NCBI GenBank assembly: GCA_937892155.1
Contig: CALAUG010000032.1
Location: 1-64,000 of the forward strand
Direction: 5' to 3'
Source of the DNA: an uncultured Bacteroidales bacterium
GTDB lineage: Bacteria > Bacteroidota > Bacteroidia > Bacteroidales > UBA1715
DNA: 64,000 bases
In this document: positions 16,298 through 25,089 of the stretch, in pieces
Layout of the letters: each line of letters starts with the position of its first letter
How positions within the stretch are numbered: the first letter of the stretch is position 1
Position numbers and translations under genes: made by a program
Notes under the pieces: generated by a model
Told to the model about the DNA's origin: nothing
Database searches by the model: none
The model's input: only the letters and a program-made list of their open reading frames with translations

Positions 16298-17896
16298 TTA
16301 TATGTTCTCACGACTTTTTAGTAAGTCGACATCTATTTTTCCCTGTTTATGTGCCATAAGCAGAACCTCGAGCTGCATACAGTAACCATTTACCGCCGGC
16401 AACACATAACCAATAAATGTTCCCATTAACACAGCCAACGGATACATATCCATAGAAAGACCACAAATAGAAAACATCAGTGGCATTACCGCAAATGCGC
16501 TGCCTGGAATTGGAGGTGCTGCAATTGCAATAATGATGGAGCTAAACAAAATTAATATTGACGATTCCATAGTAATTGGAACACCGGCAATCTCAGCCAA
16601 TGGCCAAGGCAACAATCCCAAAAATACTGCACCTGATGGCATATATGTTACAATGCTTAATGGGATAGCAAAATCAACAATCTTACCATCTATACCAAAT
16701 TTATTTTTACAACAGTTCAAATTTTCCGACAAGGCAGCAATCTGTGAGCTCGTTGAGAGATTTATCATAAGTGTCGGCAACTGTTTCCTAAGCAACAATT
16801 TTATTGACACTTTGGTAACGACTGCTACACGAATCAACAAATAAGCAACAATAATTGCGGAAACACCAAGCCAGATCAATGCCATTTTATATATCTTGGA
16901 TATTCCTTCAACTTGTCCGAAAACTAAATTGCAAACACCCAAGAAGACCATAAACGGTAACAAGCGACAAACTAGTTCCATCATCTTGTTGACAATGTTG
17001 GAAACCTCAACGCAAAAAGAATTTACTTTGGCAACACTATTGCCCAAAATCAGCATCACAATGCCAGCAAAAATCGCCATTGCAATTATCTGTAAATCAT
17101 TATCGATGGTGAACGGCTGAAGCAAATTATTTGGAATAATATCCAACACCAACTGCAGCAAGGCGGCGAATATACTTTCCGATTCCCCTGATGAATACGA
17201 GACGTCATATACCAATAGACAAACAACAGTGAAGGAAATAGCTGCGAGCACGTAGGTCAGCATCATATTTTTCAGCAATGAAGAACTTACTTTACCAAAA
17301 GAGCTGGTACTCCCCATTCCTGTGATACCGGTGAGAACTCCTAGAAAAACTAATGGTGTCGCCAGTGCCGTCATTACAGCCGTTAATTTTGAAAAAATTG
17401 GATTAATAATGTTGGTATTGATAAAGCTTGCCGCATTCGGGAATCTGCTCATAATACCACAGAACACCAACGCAAAAGCCAACGCTGCCAACATTTTATA
17501 AAGCATAGCATTTCGCGATGGTTTCTTTTCTGCATAAAACGTAACAACATTATATCCACCAGACGAATACGTATATTTCGGCACAAAGTTCATACGCGAC
17601 AACCAATCATACACACCGAACAACTGTTCATTAATCTGCAAAGGATCTACGTGAGAACCTTTTTGACTATACGTAATTACCACCTGATTAAAGCGATTAC
17701 TCAAACGAACCACACAAGGTGTTTCCGAACCATACACATCACGATAGCGAAGCAACAATTCCTCCAACTGCAACGACAACTTTGTTTGATTAATAGCTCT
17801 CTTACCTGCAATTTCCACATACGCATTTTTTAATTCCGTAGCGAAATCACTAATAGTTTCATCGGAGAGGTAAACTGATTTTTCAAACGTTCTCAT
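16298..17896 (-). CDS. Dicarboxylate/amino-acid:cation symporter fused to an anti-sigma-kinase-like N-terminal domain
   Basis: A 532-residue fusion. Residues 1-130 are soluble and resemble the front half of an RsbW/SpoIIAB-type HATPase domain: KLSLQLEELLLRYRDVYGS stands where the N-box helix would be, but Asn is replaced by Arg50. Residues 135-515 form a DAACS (GltP/DctA) transporter: eight hydrophobic segments, hairpin-1 motif NLSTSSQIAALSENL, TM7 PLSIVTYMPSGAVFL in place of the usual NMDGT, hairpin-2 IAAPPIPGSAFAVMPLM, and TM8 with VNGYCMQL. Aspartate-site residues therefore differ from classical transporters, so the substrate is open. Directly downstream is a STAS gene and, further on, a PP2C phosphatase. 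I infer a transporter governed by partner switching. Confidence 0.82.
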   Translation of the reverse strand: MRTFEKSVYLSDETISDFATELKNAYVEIAGKRAINQTKLSLQLEELLLRYRDVYGSETPCVVRLSNRFNQVVITYSQKGSHVDPLQINEQLFGVYDWLSRMNFVPKYTYSSGGYNVVTFYAEKKPSRNAMLYKMLAALAFALVFCGIMSRFPNAASFINTNIINPIFSKLTAVMTALATPLVFLGVLTGITGMGSTSSFGKVSSSLLKNMMLTYVLAAISFTVVCLLVYDVSYSSGESESIFAALLQLVLDIIPNNLLQPFTIDNDLQIIAMAIFAGIVMLILGNSVAKVNSFCVEVSNIVNKMMELVCRLLPFMVFLGVCNLVFGQVEGISKIYKMALIWLGVSAIIVAYLLIRVAVVTKVSIKLLLRKQLPTLMINLSTSSQIAALSENLNCCKNKFGIDGKIVDFAIPLSIVTYMPSGAVFLGLLPWPLAEIAGVPITMESSILILFSSIIIAIAAPPIPGSAFAVMPLMFSICGLSMDMYPLAVLMGTFIGYVLPAVNGYCMQLEVLLMAHKQGKIDVDLLKSRENI

Positions 17897-18028
17897 TTCT
17901 TTACGTTATAGGCCAAAATTTTACGTCGGCAAATATAAATAATGAAGATATAATTTACAAAACTAAATTCCCAAACTGCCTAGGAAACTGACAAGAAATC
18001 CGTATATTCGTACGTTAGTTTTTTGTGT

Positions 18029-18544
18029 ATGAGCAACAAGAATATAGTATTTGACAATTTGCAAGATGCAATCACATACGTGTACAGCACCGCATCAAAA
18101 TATGCATGCAAAGGTGTTATCCAGAACATTGGTGGTCCATTTGGAGCAGGTATAATCCTCATCGAAGAACAAACCTTTAGGATAATTTCTATCGCCAGAA
18201 ACAGCGTTTTAAAGAATGGCGACCCAACTTGCCACGCAGAAGTTAACGCCATTCGCCAAGCTTGTAAGAAATTAGGAACACCTTTTCTGCGGAACTGCAT
18301 ATTAGTAACGACAGCTAAAAGTTGCCCCATGTGTCTTTCTGCCGCTATTTGGGCACAAATCAAGACTATTTATTATTCCGAAAATTACGAAAGTGCAACA
18401 GCTGCCGATTTTAAAGATGATGCCATAGCTGAATATATCAAGGGGAAAAATTCCACACTCATTAAAGAAGTGCATCTTCAACACAAAGATACCATAAAGC
18501 CATTTGAGATATGGAATGCAAAAGAAGACAGAATCAACTACTAA
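18029..18544 (+). CDS. Nucleoside/guanine deaminase-like zinc hydrolase
   Basis: A 171-residue cytidine-deaminase-fold enzyme. The zinc site is CHAEVNAIRQA (His-Ala-Glu) plus SCPMCLSAAIWA (the PCxxC motif with Ser for Pro). The tail TIYYSENYESATAADFKDDAIAEYI is typical of guanine deaminases of the GuaD type, which convert guanine to xanthine, rather than TadA. The ATG at 18029 is used instead of an in-frame TTG at 18023; TATATTCG at 18003-18010 may be the -7 element. It is divergent from the transporter fusion. Confidence 0.88.
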   Translation: MSNKNIVFDNLQDAITYVYSTASKYACKGVIQNIGGPFGAGIILIEEQTFRIISIARNSVLKNGDPTCHAEVNAIRQACKKLGTPFLRNCILVTTAKSCPMCLSAAIWAQIKTIYYSENYESATAADFKDDAIAEYIKGKNSTLIKEVHLQHKDTIKPFEIWNAKEDRINY

Positions 18545-18550
18545 TTTCCA

Positions 18551-19366
18551 CTAAACATAAACCATTGCACCACAAGACAGATAATCAAGTTGTCCAGCAA
18601 GGTATTGTTTCATCTTTTTATATGCATCGACACCTGTGCAATGCATAGTATAAAATTGTGTTGTTGTATATGCCCGAAGATACGAACACAGAGTTTCGAT
18701 AAAATCTGTTTCATCAGAATCCGACAAATCACTGTGTACCAAATGCATACCAGCAAATACGTGTGTCGGCGTCACTGGGGATTGCTGTATGATATTTACA
18801 ATCCCAGAGTGGGCACAGCCTGCAAGCAAAACAGTCTTTTCTTCCTCGAATATCAATAGATTCTGTTCGTGACAGAAATCGTCGTGTATCATCACACTTG
18901 GTCCGAATAACAGTCTGTTTCCTTTGGGAGTGCAAATGGAACTTTGCACGTCGGAAAACAACAACAGATTATCTGCAATGTGATGATTTGTATTGCAGAA
19001 AACTAATCTATCCACATCGGAACGAAGCAACACATTTTGATCCAGACCAATATACTTCATACCGTCCTCTTTCTCGGAATAATGGGGTTCAAATGCGCTG
19101 TTTGCTATATAAATTTTTGCCTTAGTATTGAGATTCATAAATGTTTCCAGACCACCGCCATGATCGTAATGTCCGTGAGAAAGCACTGCTACGTCCACAT
19201 CGGCAATATTGAGTCCCATTTTTACTGCATTTTCGGCAAACAATGTTCCCTGCCCCATATCGAACAGCACGTTCATTCCATCGTTCAACACGACATACAG
19301 ACTCAATCCGTGTTCTACGGACATTCCGCAGTCTGTTGTATTTTCAACAAGAGAATAAATTTTCAT
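18551..19366 (-). CDS. Metallo-beta-lactamase-fold hydrolase
   Basis: A 271-residue MBL-fold protein of the group often named 7,8-dihydropterin-6-methyl-4-(ribofuranosyl)aminobenzene-5'-phosphate synthase-like. The metal motif is LSHGHYDHGGGLE (HxHxDH), preceded by LFDMGQGTLFAENA and followed by LLAGCAHSGIVNI and the distal FAGMHLVHS and MHCTG. The substrate cannot be told. Its ATG lies six bases from the stop of the next minus-strand gene (glutaminyl cyclase), so the two are one transcript. It converges with the deaminase gene with only six bases between. Confidence 0.85.
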   Translation of the reverse strand: MKIYSLVENTTDCGMSVEHGLSLYVVLNDGMNVLFDMGQGTLFAENAVKMGLNIADVDVAVLSHGHYDHGGGLETFMNLNTKAKIYIANSAFEPHYSEKEDGMKYIGLDQNVLLRSDVDRLVFCNTNHHIADNLLLFSDVQSSICTPKGNRLLFGPSVMIHDDFCHEQNLLIFEEEKTVLLAGCAHSGIVNIIQQSPVTPTHVFAGMHLVHSDLSDSDETDFIETLCSYLRAYTTTQFYTMHCTGVDAYKKMKQYLAGQLDYLSCGAMVYV

Positions 19367-19371
19367 TATGC

Positions 19372-20403
19372 TTATTCTTTATAAAACAGTCGGACTTGGT
19401 ACAAACGAGGCCACAATTTTCCTGTTATATAAAAATTATCGTTTTGAGGATTCCAAGCTATGCCATTCAATACGTCAACACCATCGGACAATTCCTCAGG
19501 AAGCAGATTCGAGAAATCTATTTGGGCTGCTACTTTTCCATTTGACGGATTAATTTTCACAATTTTATCTGTTTGATACACATTGGCATAAACAAATCCA
19601 TCAACAAATTCCAGTTCATTCAAATTTGAAATTGCGCCAAGATTATCAAACACCCCTACTTTCTTTACCAAAGAAAAATCTTTTGGATTATAGAAATACA
19701 AAAATTCTGAACCGTCGCTCATAACTAAATTTGTTCCGTCGTAACACAGTCCCCATCCTTCAGTTTCGTATGAAAAAACACCGATTTTTTCAAACGTGTT
19801 CTTGTCATAAATAAATCCCGTATTTTCGCGCCAAGTCAACTGAAACAACGAATCGCCAACGACGGTCAAACCTTCCGCAAAATATTTGTCGTCTATTTTC
19901 TGTTGTTTGGCAACTGCACCAGATTTCACATCAACCAAGCGCAGCGAAGACTCTCCATACAAACCGGCACTTTCATAAAATTTCCCTTGCTCGTACTGTA
20001 ATCCCTGCGTATATGATTTCTTATCATGACTGAACGATGCAATTACTTCATAACTCAAATTAGCCGGAACGATATCAGACAAAATTCGAATGGAACGGTT
20101 TTGAACTTCCTTTTTCCCTTTTCTATAGATCTCAAATATGATATTTCTATCGCCCATTGACAAACCCTCGGTCACAAATGTGCATGTTGTCGTTTCGTAA
20201 CAAGTCTGGTACGTTGATTTTAAATCAAAACGAAGAACAACGGAATCAGGAACATATCCTTTTTTTGACGAAAATTCAAACTGAACGGTATCGCCAGCAT
20301 ACAATATTTTATTCTGAGACGAAGTAACATTGAATTGTTTTCCCTTCTCCTCACAGCCAAACATTAGAAGAATGGCACAAACTACATACAAACAGCGCTT
20401 CAC
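19372..20403 (-). CDS. Glutaminyl-peptide cyclotransferase, lipoprotein form
   Basis: A 343-residue plant-type glutamine cyclotransferase (five-bladed beta-propeller family), which converts N-terminal Gln to pyroglutamate on exported proteins. T9SS and SPI-exported proteins in Bacteroidota often begin with Gln, and several cargo here do (cleavage before Q). Start is a GTG at 20403, giving signal peptide KRCLYVVCAILLMFGC with lipobox Cys. An Ig-like segment (about 25-105) precedes the enzymatic propeller, with YTQGLQYEQGKFYESAGLYGES, EGWGLCYDGTNLVMSDGSE, LNELEFVDGFVYANVYQTD and VLNGIAWNP. The longer ATG reading at 20481 would destroy the signal peptide. Confidence 0.88.
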   Translation of the reverse strand: MKRCLYVVCAILLMFGCEEKGKQFNVTSSQNKILYAGDTVQFEFSSKKGYVPDSVVLRFDLKSTYQTCYETTTCTFVTEGLSMGDRNIIFEIYRKGKKEVQNRSIRILSDIVPANLSYEVIASFSHDKKSYTQGLQYEQGKFYESAGLYGESSLRLVDVKSGAVAKQQKIDDKYFAEGLTVVGDSLFQLTWRENTGFIYDKNTFEKIGVFSYETEGWGLCYDGTNLVMSDGSEFLYFYNPKDFSLVKKVGVFDNLGAISNLNELEFVDGFVYANVYQTDKIVKINPSNGKVAAQIDFSNLLPEELSDGVDVLNGIAWNPQNDNFYITGKLWPRLYQVRLFYKE

Positions 20404-20533
20404 AACTAATTCTTTTTTACAAAAATAACAAACTGCTGAAATTACACACATCATTCTGCATGATGATTTAAAAATTACCACGTTCAGAATATATTTCTAT
20501 TCCTTTTATGTAATTTTGTGAGAAACAAGTAAC

Positions 20534-22024
20534 ATGAAGATTTTCTCATCCGAGCAAATGCACAAGGCAGACGCCTACACGATTGAGCACGAGCCCATTA
20601 CGTCAATCGACCTAATGGAACGAGCATCTCAAAAACTTGTTGACGCAGCGCAATGGAACAAACCAAGCAATAACAAAAAACTATTCTACATATTTTGTGG
20701 AATTGGGAATAACGGAGGAGACGGCCTTGCCATTGCGCGAATATTACATCAGCACGGGCACGAGGTGCATGTCAACATTGTTGGCGACCTCGACAAAGCA
20801 AGTTCCGACTGTAAAGAAAATCTATGCCGACTACAGGCACTTGGTTTCACCAATTTCAACAATATAACATCGACGAAGATTGAAGATATTCCTGCAAACG
20901 CAATTATCCTTGATGGCATTTTCGGTTCTGGGTTAAATAGACCTATTACCGGTTTGACTGCACAAATCATAGAAAGAGTAAATTCGCTTCCAAACGAGCG
21001 AATTGCGATAGATATTCCTTCGGGACTATATGCCGACAAACCTGTTGAACAAGATGCAGTTGTTTTCCATGCAGACAAAACATACACTTTTCAAGCGCCG
21101 AAGCTACAGTTTTTATTTGCAGAAAATGAGCAATACGTCGGACATTTTGAAGTAATAGACATTCAGCTCATTAATCCATTCAACGATGCTGAAGCTCCCG
21201 TGCAATTCGTCACCTCAAAAGACATTCACATACAAAGGCGTCACGATTTTTCCCACAAAGGCACGTTCGGACACGCACTACTCGTGTCTGGAAGCTACGG
21301 AAAAATGGGGGCTGCCATATTAGCATCACGTTCATGCCTTACAACCGGATGCGGACTACTCACAACGCACGTACCAAGTAGCGGAAATATTATTTTACAA
21401 ATTGCAGTTCCCGAAGCAATGACTGACATTGATGAACACGAAAGATGCACGTCATCAATACCACATACGGAAAAATATTCAGCCATTGGCATAGGTCCAG
21501 GACTTGGCACCGAACAGGCAACCATCAACGCAATACGTTCATTCTTGATGAACAATAGCAAGCCAACTGTTATTGATGCCGACGCACTCAACATTATTGC
21601 GCAAAACGACGATTTGTGGAAATACATCAGACCAAACACGATATTAACTCCGCATCCTGGAGAATTTGACAGACTAACGAAGAAACACAAAACCTGCTAC
21701 GAACGATTTCTTTCACAAATAGCATTATCCCAAAAAACATCGTGCGTCATAGTTCTGAAAGGACGCTACACAACCATTACCACGCCAGAAGGAAATATAT
21801 ACTTCAACAGCACAGGCAACCCCGGAATGGCAACAGCAGGCAGTGGCGATGTTTTAACTGGTATGATAACTTCACTACTTGCCCAAGGCTACGCTCCTAT
21901 TGAAGCTGCGAAAATTGGTGTATTTCTGCACGGACAAGCCGGTGACACGTCTGCACTCCGTTCACAAGAAACCGTAACTGCAAGCGACATAATTAATTGC
22001 ATCAATTTTAACATTGTATCATAA
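20534..22024 (+). CDS. nnr: Bifunctional NAD(P)HX epimerase / ADP- or ATP-dependent dehydratase
   Basis: Repairs hydrated NADH and NADPH. Residues 1-215 are the YjeF_N epimerase (FCGIGNNGGDGLAIARIL, AIILDGIFGSGLNRPITG, AIDIPSGLYAD). Residues 225-496 are the YjeF_C/CARKD dehydratase (FGHALLVSGSYGKMGAAILA, IGIGPGLGTE, VIDADALNIIA, ILTPHPGEFDRL, GNPGMATAGSGDVLTGMI). Both halves are complete. TAATTTTG at 20511-20518 is a good -7 element, placing the start point about nine bases before the ATG. Confidence 0.96.
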   Translation: MKIFSSEQMHKADAYTIEHEPITSIDLMERASQKLVDAAQWNKPSNNKKLFYIFCGIGNNGGDGLAIARILHQHGHEVHVNIVGDLDKASSDCKENLCRLQALGFTNFNNITSTKIEDIPANAIILDGIFGSGLNRPITGLTAQIIERVNSLPNERIAIDIPSGLYADKPVEQDAVVFHADKTYTFQAPKLQFLFAENEQYVGHFEVIDIQLINPFNDAEAPVQFVTSKDIHIQRRHDFSHKGTFGHALLVSGSYGKMGAAILASRSCLTTGCGLLTTHVPSSGNIILQIAVPEAMTDIDEHERCTSSIPHTEKYSAIGIGPGLGTEQATINAIRSFLMNNSKPTVIDADALNIIAQNDDLWKYIRPNTILTPHPGEFDRLTKKHKTCYERFLSQIALSQKTSCVIVLKGRYTTITTPEGNIYFNSTGNPGMATAGSGDVLTGMITSLLAQGYAPIEAAKIGVFLHGQAGDTSALRSQETVTASDIINCINFNIVS

Positions 22025-22064
22025 AGAAGTCAATAAAAATTGTACTTTTAACGCAAATTACAAT

Positions 22065-22400
22065 ATGGCAGAATTAGAGGAAAATACAACTAAAAAAATT
22101 ACTTGGGACGACATACGCAGTAAGTTCACAAGTAAGAACATCATCATCGCCATTTTCGTGTTTTTTTTCATTTGGGTTACATTTCTTGACCAAAACAGCC
22201 TAATAAAACGCTATCAAATCATTCAGGAACAAAAAGAACTCATTAATACCAGAAACGACTATCAAAAGAAAATAAAAGAAACTCAAACCGAAATTGAAGC
22301 ACTCAACACAAAAGATTATATAGAAAAAATTGCACGTGAAAAACATCTCATGAAAAAAGAAAACGAAGACGTGTACATTGTAACAACTCCAAATAAATAA
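22065..22400 (+). CDS. FtsB/DivIC-like septum formation initiator
   Basis: A 111-residue small bitopic protein of the divisome. A short cytoplasmic N-terminus precedes one membrane segment (about 32-50, IIAIFVFFFIWVTFL), then a coiled coil (about 55-90, LIKRYQIIQEQKELINTRNDYQKK) and the family ending YIEKIAREKHLMKKENEDVYIV. Length and order match the FtsB/DivIC family. The ATG at 22065 is preferred over upstream in-frame starts that overlap nnr. It is followed two bases later by the flavin reductase gene. Confidence 0.88.
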   Translation: MAELEENTTKKITWDDIRSKFTSKNIIIAIFVFFFIWVTFLDQNSLIKRYQIIQEQKELINTRNDYQKKIKETQTEIEALNTKDYIEKIAREKHLMKKENEDVYIVTTPNK

Positions 22401-22402
22401 TT

Positions 22403-22909
22403 ATGGCATTCAAACACATCTCTCCACTTGAAATACAAGAAAACGCGGGTAAAATCATAGGTAAAGACTATATGCTTGTAACTGCAGGAACGAAAGACAA
22501 AAGCAACTGTCTTACTGCCAGCTGGGGTGGCTTGGGATTTATGTGGAACAAGCCTGTTGCGTGCATTGTTATACGTCCTCAGCGGTACACTAAAGAATTT
22601 ATTGACAGAGAAGAATATTTCACACTATCTTTTTTTGAAGATTCATTCAAACCAATGTTTGCTATATGCGGTTCAAAAAGCGGTAGAGATATAGATAAAA
22701 TCAAAGAATGCAACCTCACTCCTTTTGAAACCACAAACGGCTCTATTGCCTACGAACAAGCAAGACTCATTCTTGAATGTAGGAAACTTTATGCAGCACC
22801 TTTTTGCACAGAGAGTTTCATAGACAAATCGATGTTAGTAAACTATAAAGACGGAGACTTCCACGTACAGTATATTGCTGAAATAACAGACTGCTTGATT
22901 AGAGATTAG
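22403..22909 (+). CDS. Flavin reductase-like FMN-binding split-barrel protein
   Basis: A 168-residue protein of the flavin-reductase-like family. The pattern MLVTAGTKDKSNCLTASWGGLGFMWNKPVACIVIRPQRYTKEFI, then YFTLSFFEDSF, is the usual FMN-binding barrel (thr/ser-rich turn, then the 'RP.RyT.' strand). GSKSGRDIDKIKE and FIVGEV-like late motif (HVQYIAEITDCL) complete the fold. The electron partner is unknown. It starts two bases after the divIC-like gene. Confidence 0.85.
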   Translation: MAFKHISPLEIQENAGKIIGKDYMLVTAGTKDKSNCLTASWGGLGFMWNKPVACIVIRPQRYTKEFIDREEYFTLSFFEDSFKPMFAICGSKSGRDIDKIKECNLTPFETTNGSIAYEQARLILECRKLYAAPFCTESFIDKSMLVNYKDGDFHVQYIAEITDCLIRD

Positions 22910-23048
22910 TGAAGTAATAAAGGTGAAGCTACGATTCATCTTTTTGAATATTGTTTTGTTTTTCTTCTCTTTATTTCGTTTTGTTATATACTTCATATTT
23001 TATTGTCACAAAACGCACTTTTTTAATCCATTCATAGATTCTTTTTCA

Positions 23049-23056
23049 TATTTTTG
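23049..23056 (+). promoter_or_regulatory. Probable -7 promoter element of the T9SS protein gene
   Basis: TATTTTTG, 21 bases before the ATG at 23077, in a T-rich stretch. A clear TTTG -33 element at the right distance is not seen (TTTT lies near 23020). Confidence 0.45.
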
Positions 23057-23076
23057 CGGCAACCAATCTAAACAAT

Positions 23077-25020
23077 ATGAAAAAGCTTTTAGCCGCAAGT
23101 TTCGTGGCATTACTCTGTTTTCAACACGTTCATGGACAAAGCACAGAATACTACATCACGAGCGATTTAACCGTCAACAAATCGTTGACCATCAATTCCG
23201 ACTGCATAATTGCAAATGGAGCGACACTCATCAACAAGTCGCACATCAGCATAAACGGAACATTGTACATCAACGGGAAACTTACAAACGATGGAACAAT
23301 TACTGCAACAAATTGTGTAATCAACAATGGCGAAATTTTTTCAACTGAATACAACAAACTACTCGTCAACGAGCAACTCCATTTTTCAAATGCACGCACT
23401 GCATCAAACGACACAACGCACATTGTAACATTTGAGGCAAGCGAAACGTACATAGACGACTACACCACCATGGAATCGGCTGAACTGACAACTGGAAATT
23501 TAATATTAAACGACACATTGGAATATACAGGAAAACTGGGTGTGAAAAGCGTATTGCACGATTTCATAATCAATGGGAAAGGATTTTTACTGAACACAGA
23601 CAACGAAAATATCCGTTTGTATGGCGACGCCTACAATTTTTCGGATATTCCATGCAGGAAAGCAAATTTTGAACTATTCGGATTGGACAACAAGATATAC
23701 GGAGATTTTTCCTGTTACCGATTTGATTTGTCCCCAGAAGCAACATACACAAACCACGGCAACCTAACTGTTACAGAGACATTCCCGACATCTGGAAAGC
23801 TTATACAAGCTGAAAATGCAACCCTCACAATCAATACCACGACATCACCTGAGATTATTGCAAATGCAACAGGCAATACTATCACATTCACCAGAGGAGG
23901 ACTACAATATTTGAACGTAGAAGAATGCTACAATTTAACCATTTCTAAAAATGGAGAAAACAATCTCCAACTGACCCGCAACACTAAAATAACAAACTCA
24001 CTAACGCTCAACAAGAAAAGCTTTGTCGACTGCGACAAATTCAATCTCATTTTTCCGAATGCAGATGAATCTTCCATTATTAGCAGCAACAGCAATGGAA
24101 TTATTCTCAACAATGGCACAATCACATTCAACAATCTTGCAGACAGCAAGACCATTGATATTCCAATCTATTCCAACGACGCAAAATTTTGTGGAATTGA
24201 AATCACCAATTTATCCCAATCACCAACGAATATAACTATTGACAGTCTTTTTCAGTTTGTTACCCATCAGGGACATTCTCGAGGTACGCCGTATGATTTC
24301 GAATTTGTAAACACGACCTGGCACATTTCTTCCGACTGTCAAGCTGCAGAAATTACATTTTCATGGGACGATGAAAACGAACTACCTTTTTTTGACGAAA
24401 ACAACAGCAATGTCTATCATTTTGAACAAGGAAAATGGATAAACACCGAGGCAACGACAAGCGGCAACACCGCTACCGCATTTTTTTCTGCAGATGGTTA
24501 TTTCAGCATCGGCAACGACGTCATTATTTTACCCATACACATTTCTAATTTTTCTTGTACGTCATACGAAAACTACAATAAAATTTATTGGACAAGAGAA
24601 TCTGGATTTGACAAAGAACTTGAATTGGAAAAATCTATTGACGGCCTACATTTCTTTAGCCTAAAAAATTACAAGAATTCAAAAGAGCAACTGTATGAAT
24701 ACGAAGATTTTGACGTGCAAACTGCGAAAACAATATACTACCGTCTCTGCGAAACAGACAAAAACGGCATACAGGAATATTCTTCCATTATCTGCGCGAC
24801 AAGCCAAAATTCAGATAACATAGTCATTAGCGGCAACACTCTACGATACAACAGTCTTGATGAACCACGTTCCATCAAAATGTACGACTTATCGGGGAAG
24901 CTACTATATGAAACGCGCAACAACCCACTGAATATCAATCAAATAAAACAAGGAATATATATCCTTCACATAGAGACAGAAAATATTGAGAAAATATTCA
25001 AAGTCACCATTCATTTTTAG
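23077..25020 (+). CDS. T9SS-secreted protein with strand-repeat N-terminal region
   Basis: A 647-residue secreted protein. Signal peptide 1-21 (ends HVHGQ). Residues 25-330 are a run of short strands with Asn/Thr turns (DLTVNKSLTINSDCIIANGA, INGTLYINGKLTNDGTI), like a beta-solenoid. A middle domain (about 400-480) is followed by a Bacteroidota-typical strand domain (IYWTRESGFDKELELEKSIDG...) and a C-terminal T9SS type A tail (about 570-647, IKMYDLSGKLLYETRNN...GIYILHIETENIEKIFKVTI). No enzymatic motif seen. It precedes the polysaccharide export genes but has its own promoter. Confidence 0.85.
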   Translation: MKKLLAASFVALLCFQHVHGQSTEYYITSDLTVNKSLTINSDCIIANGATLINKSHISINGTLYINGKLTNDGTITATNCVINNGEIFSTEYNKLLVNEQLHFSNARTASNDTTHIVTFEASETYIDDYTTMESAELTTGNLILNDTLEYTGKLGVKSVLHDFIINGKGFLLNTDNENIRLYGDAYNFSDIPCRKANFELFGLDNKIYGDFSCYRFDLSPEATYTNHGNLTVTETFPTSGKLIQAENATLTINTTTSPEIIANATGNTITFTRGGLQYLNVEECYNLTISKNGENNLQLTRNTKITNSLTLNKKSFVDCDKFNLIFPNADESSIISSNSNGIILNNGTITFNNLADSKTIDIPIYSNDAKFCGIEITNLSQSPTNITIDSLFQFVTHQGHSRGTPYDFEFVNTTWHISSDCQAAEITFSWDDENELPFFDENNSNVYHFEQGKWINTEATTSGNTATAFFSADGYFSIGNDVIILPIHISNFSCTSYENYNKIYWTRESGFDKELELEKSIDGLHFFSLKNYKNSKEQLYEYEDFDVQTAKTIYYRLCETDKNGIQEYSSIICATSQNSDNIVISGNTLRYNSLDEPRSIKMYDLSGKLLYETRNNPLNINQIKQGIYILHIETENIEKIFKVTIHF

Positions 25021-25044
25021 ACGAATTGTATTGGTCACAATGTA

Positions 25045-25088
25045 TTTGATATCAATTTAAATGATATATTTGCAAACAAATTTGTTTG
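25045..25088 (+). promoter_or_regulatory. wza promoter with a perfect palindrome in the leader
   Basis: TTTG (25045-25048) and TATATTTG (25065-25072) with a 16-base spacer form a plausible promoter. Directly after the -7 element is the 16-base perfect palindrome CAAACAAATTTGTTTG (25073-25088), one base before the ATG. It would lie across the transcription start and could be an operator or a leader hairpin. Confidence 0.5.
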
Positions 25089-25089
25089 T

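Noticed and set aside
22923..23348. Open frame across the promoter and start of the T9SS protein gene
   Set aside because: Overlaps the well-supported gene at 23077 out of frame, with a composition (His, Cys, Arg-rich) typical of a shadow frame.
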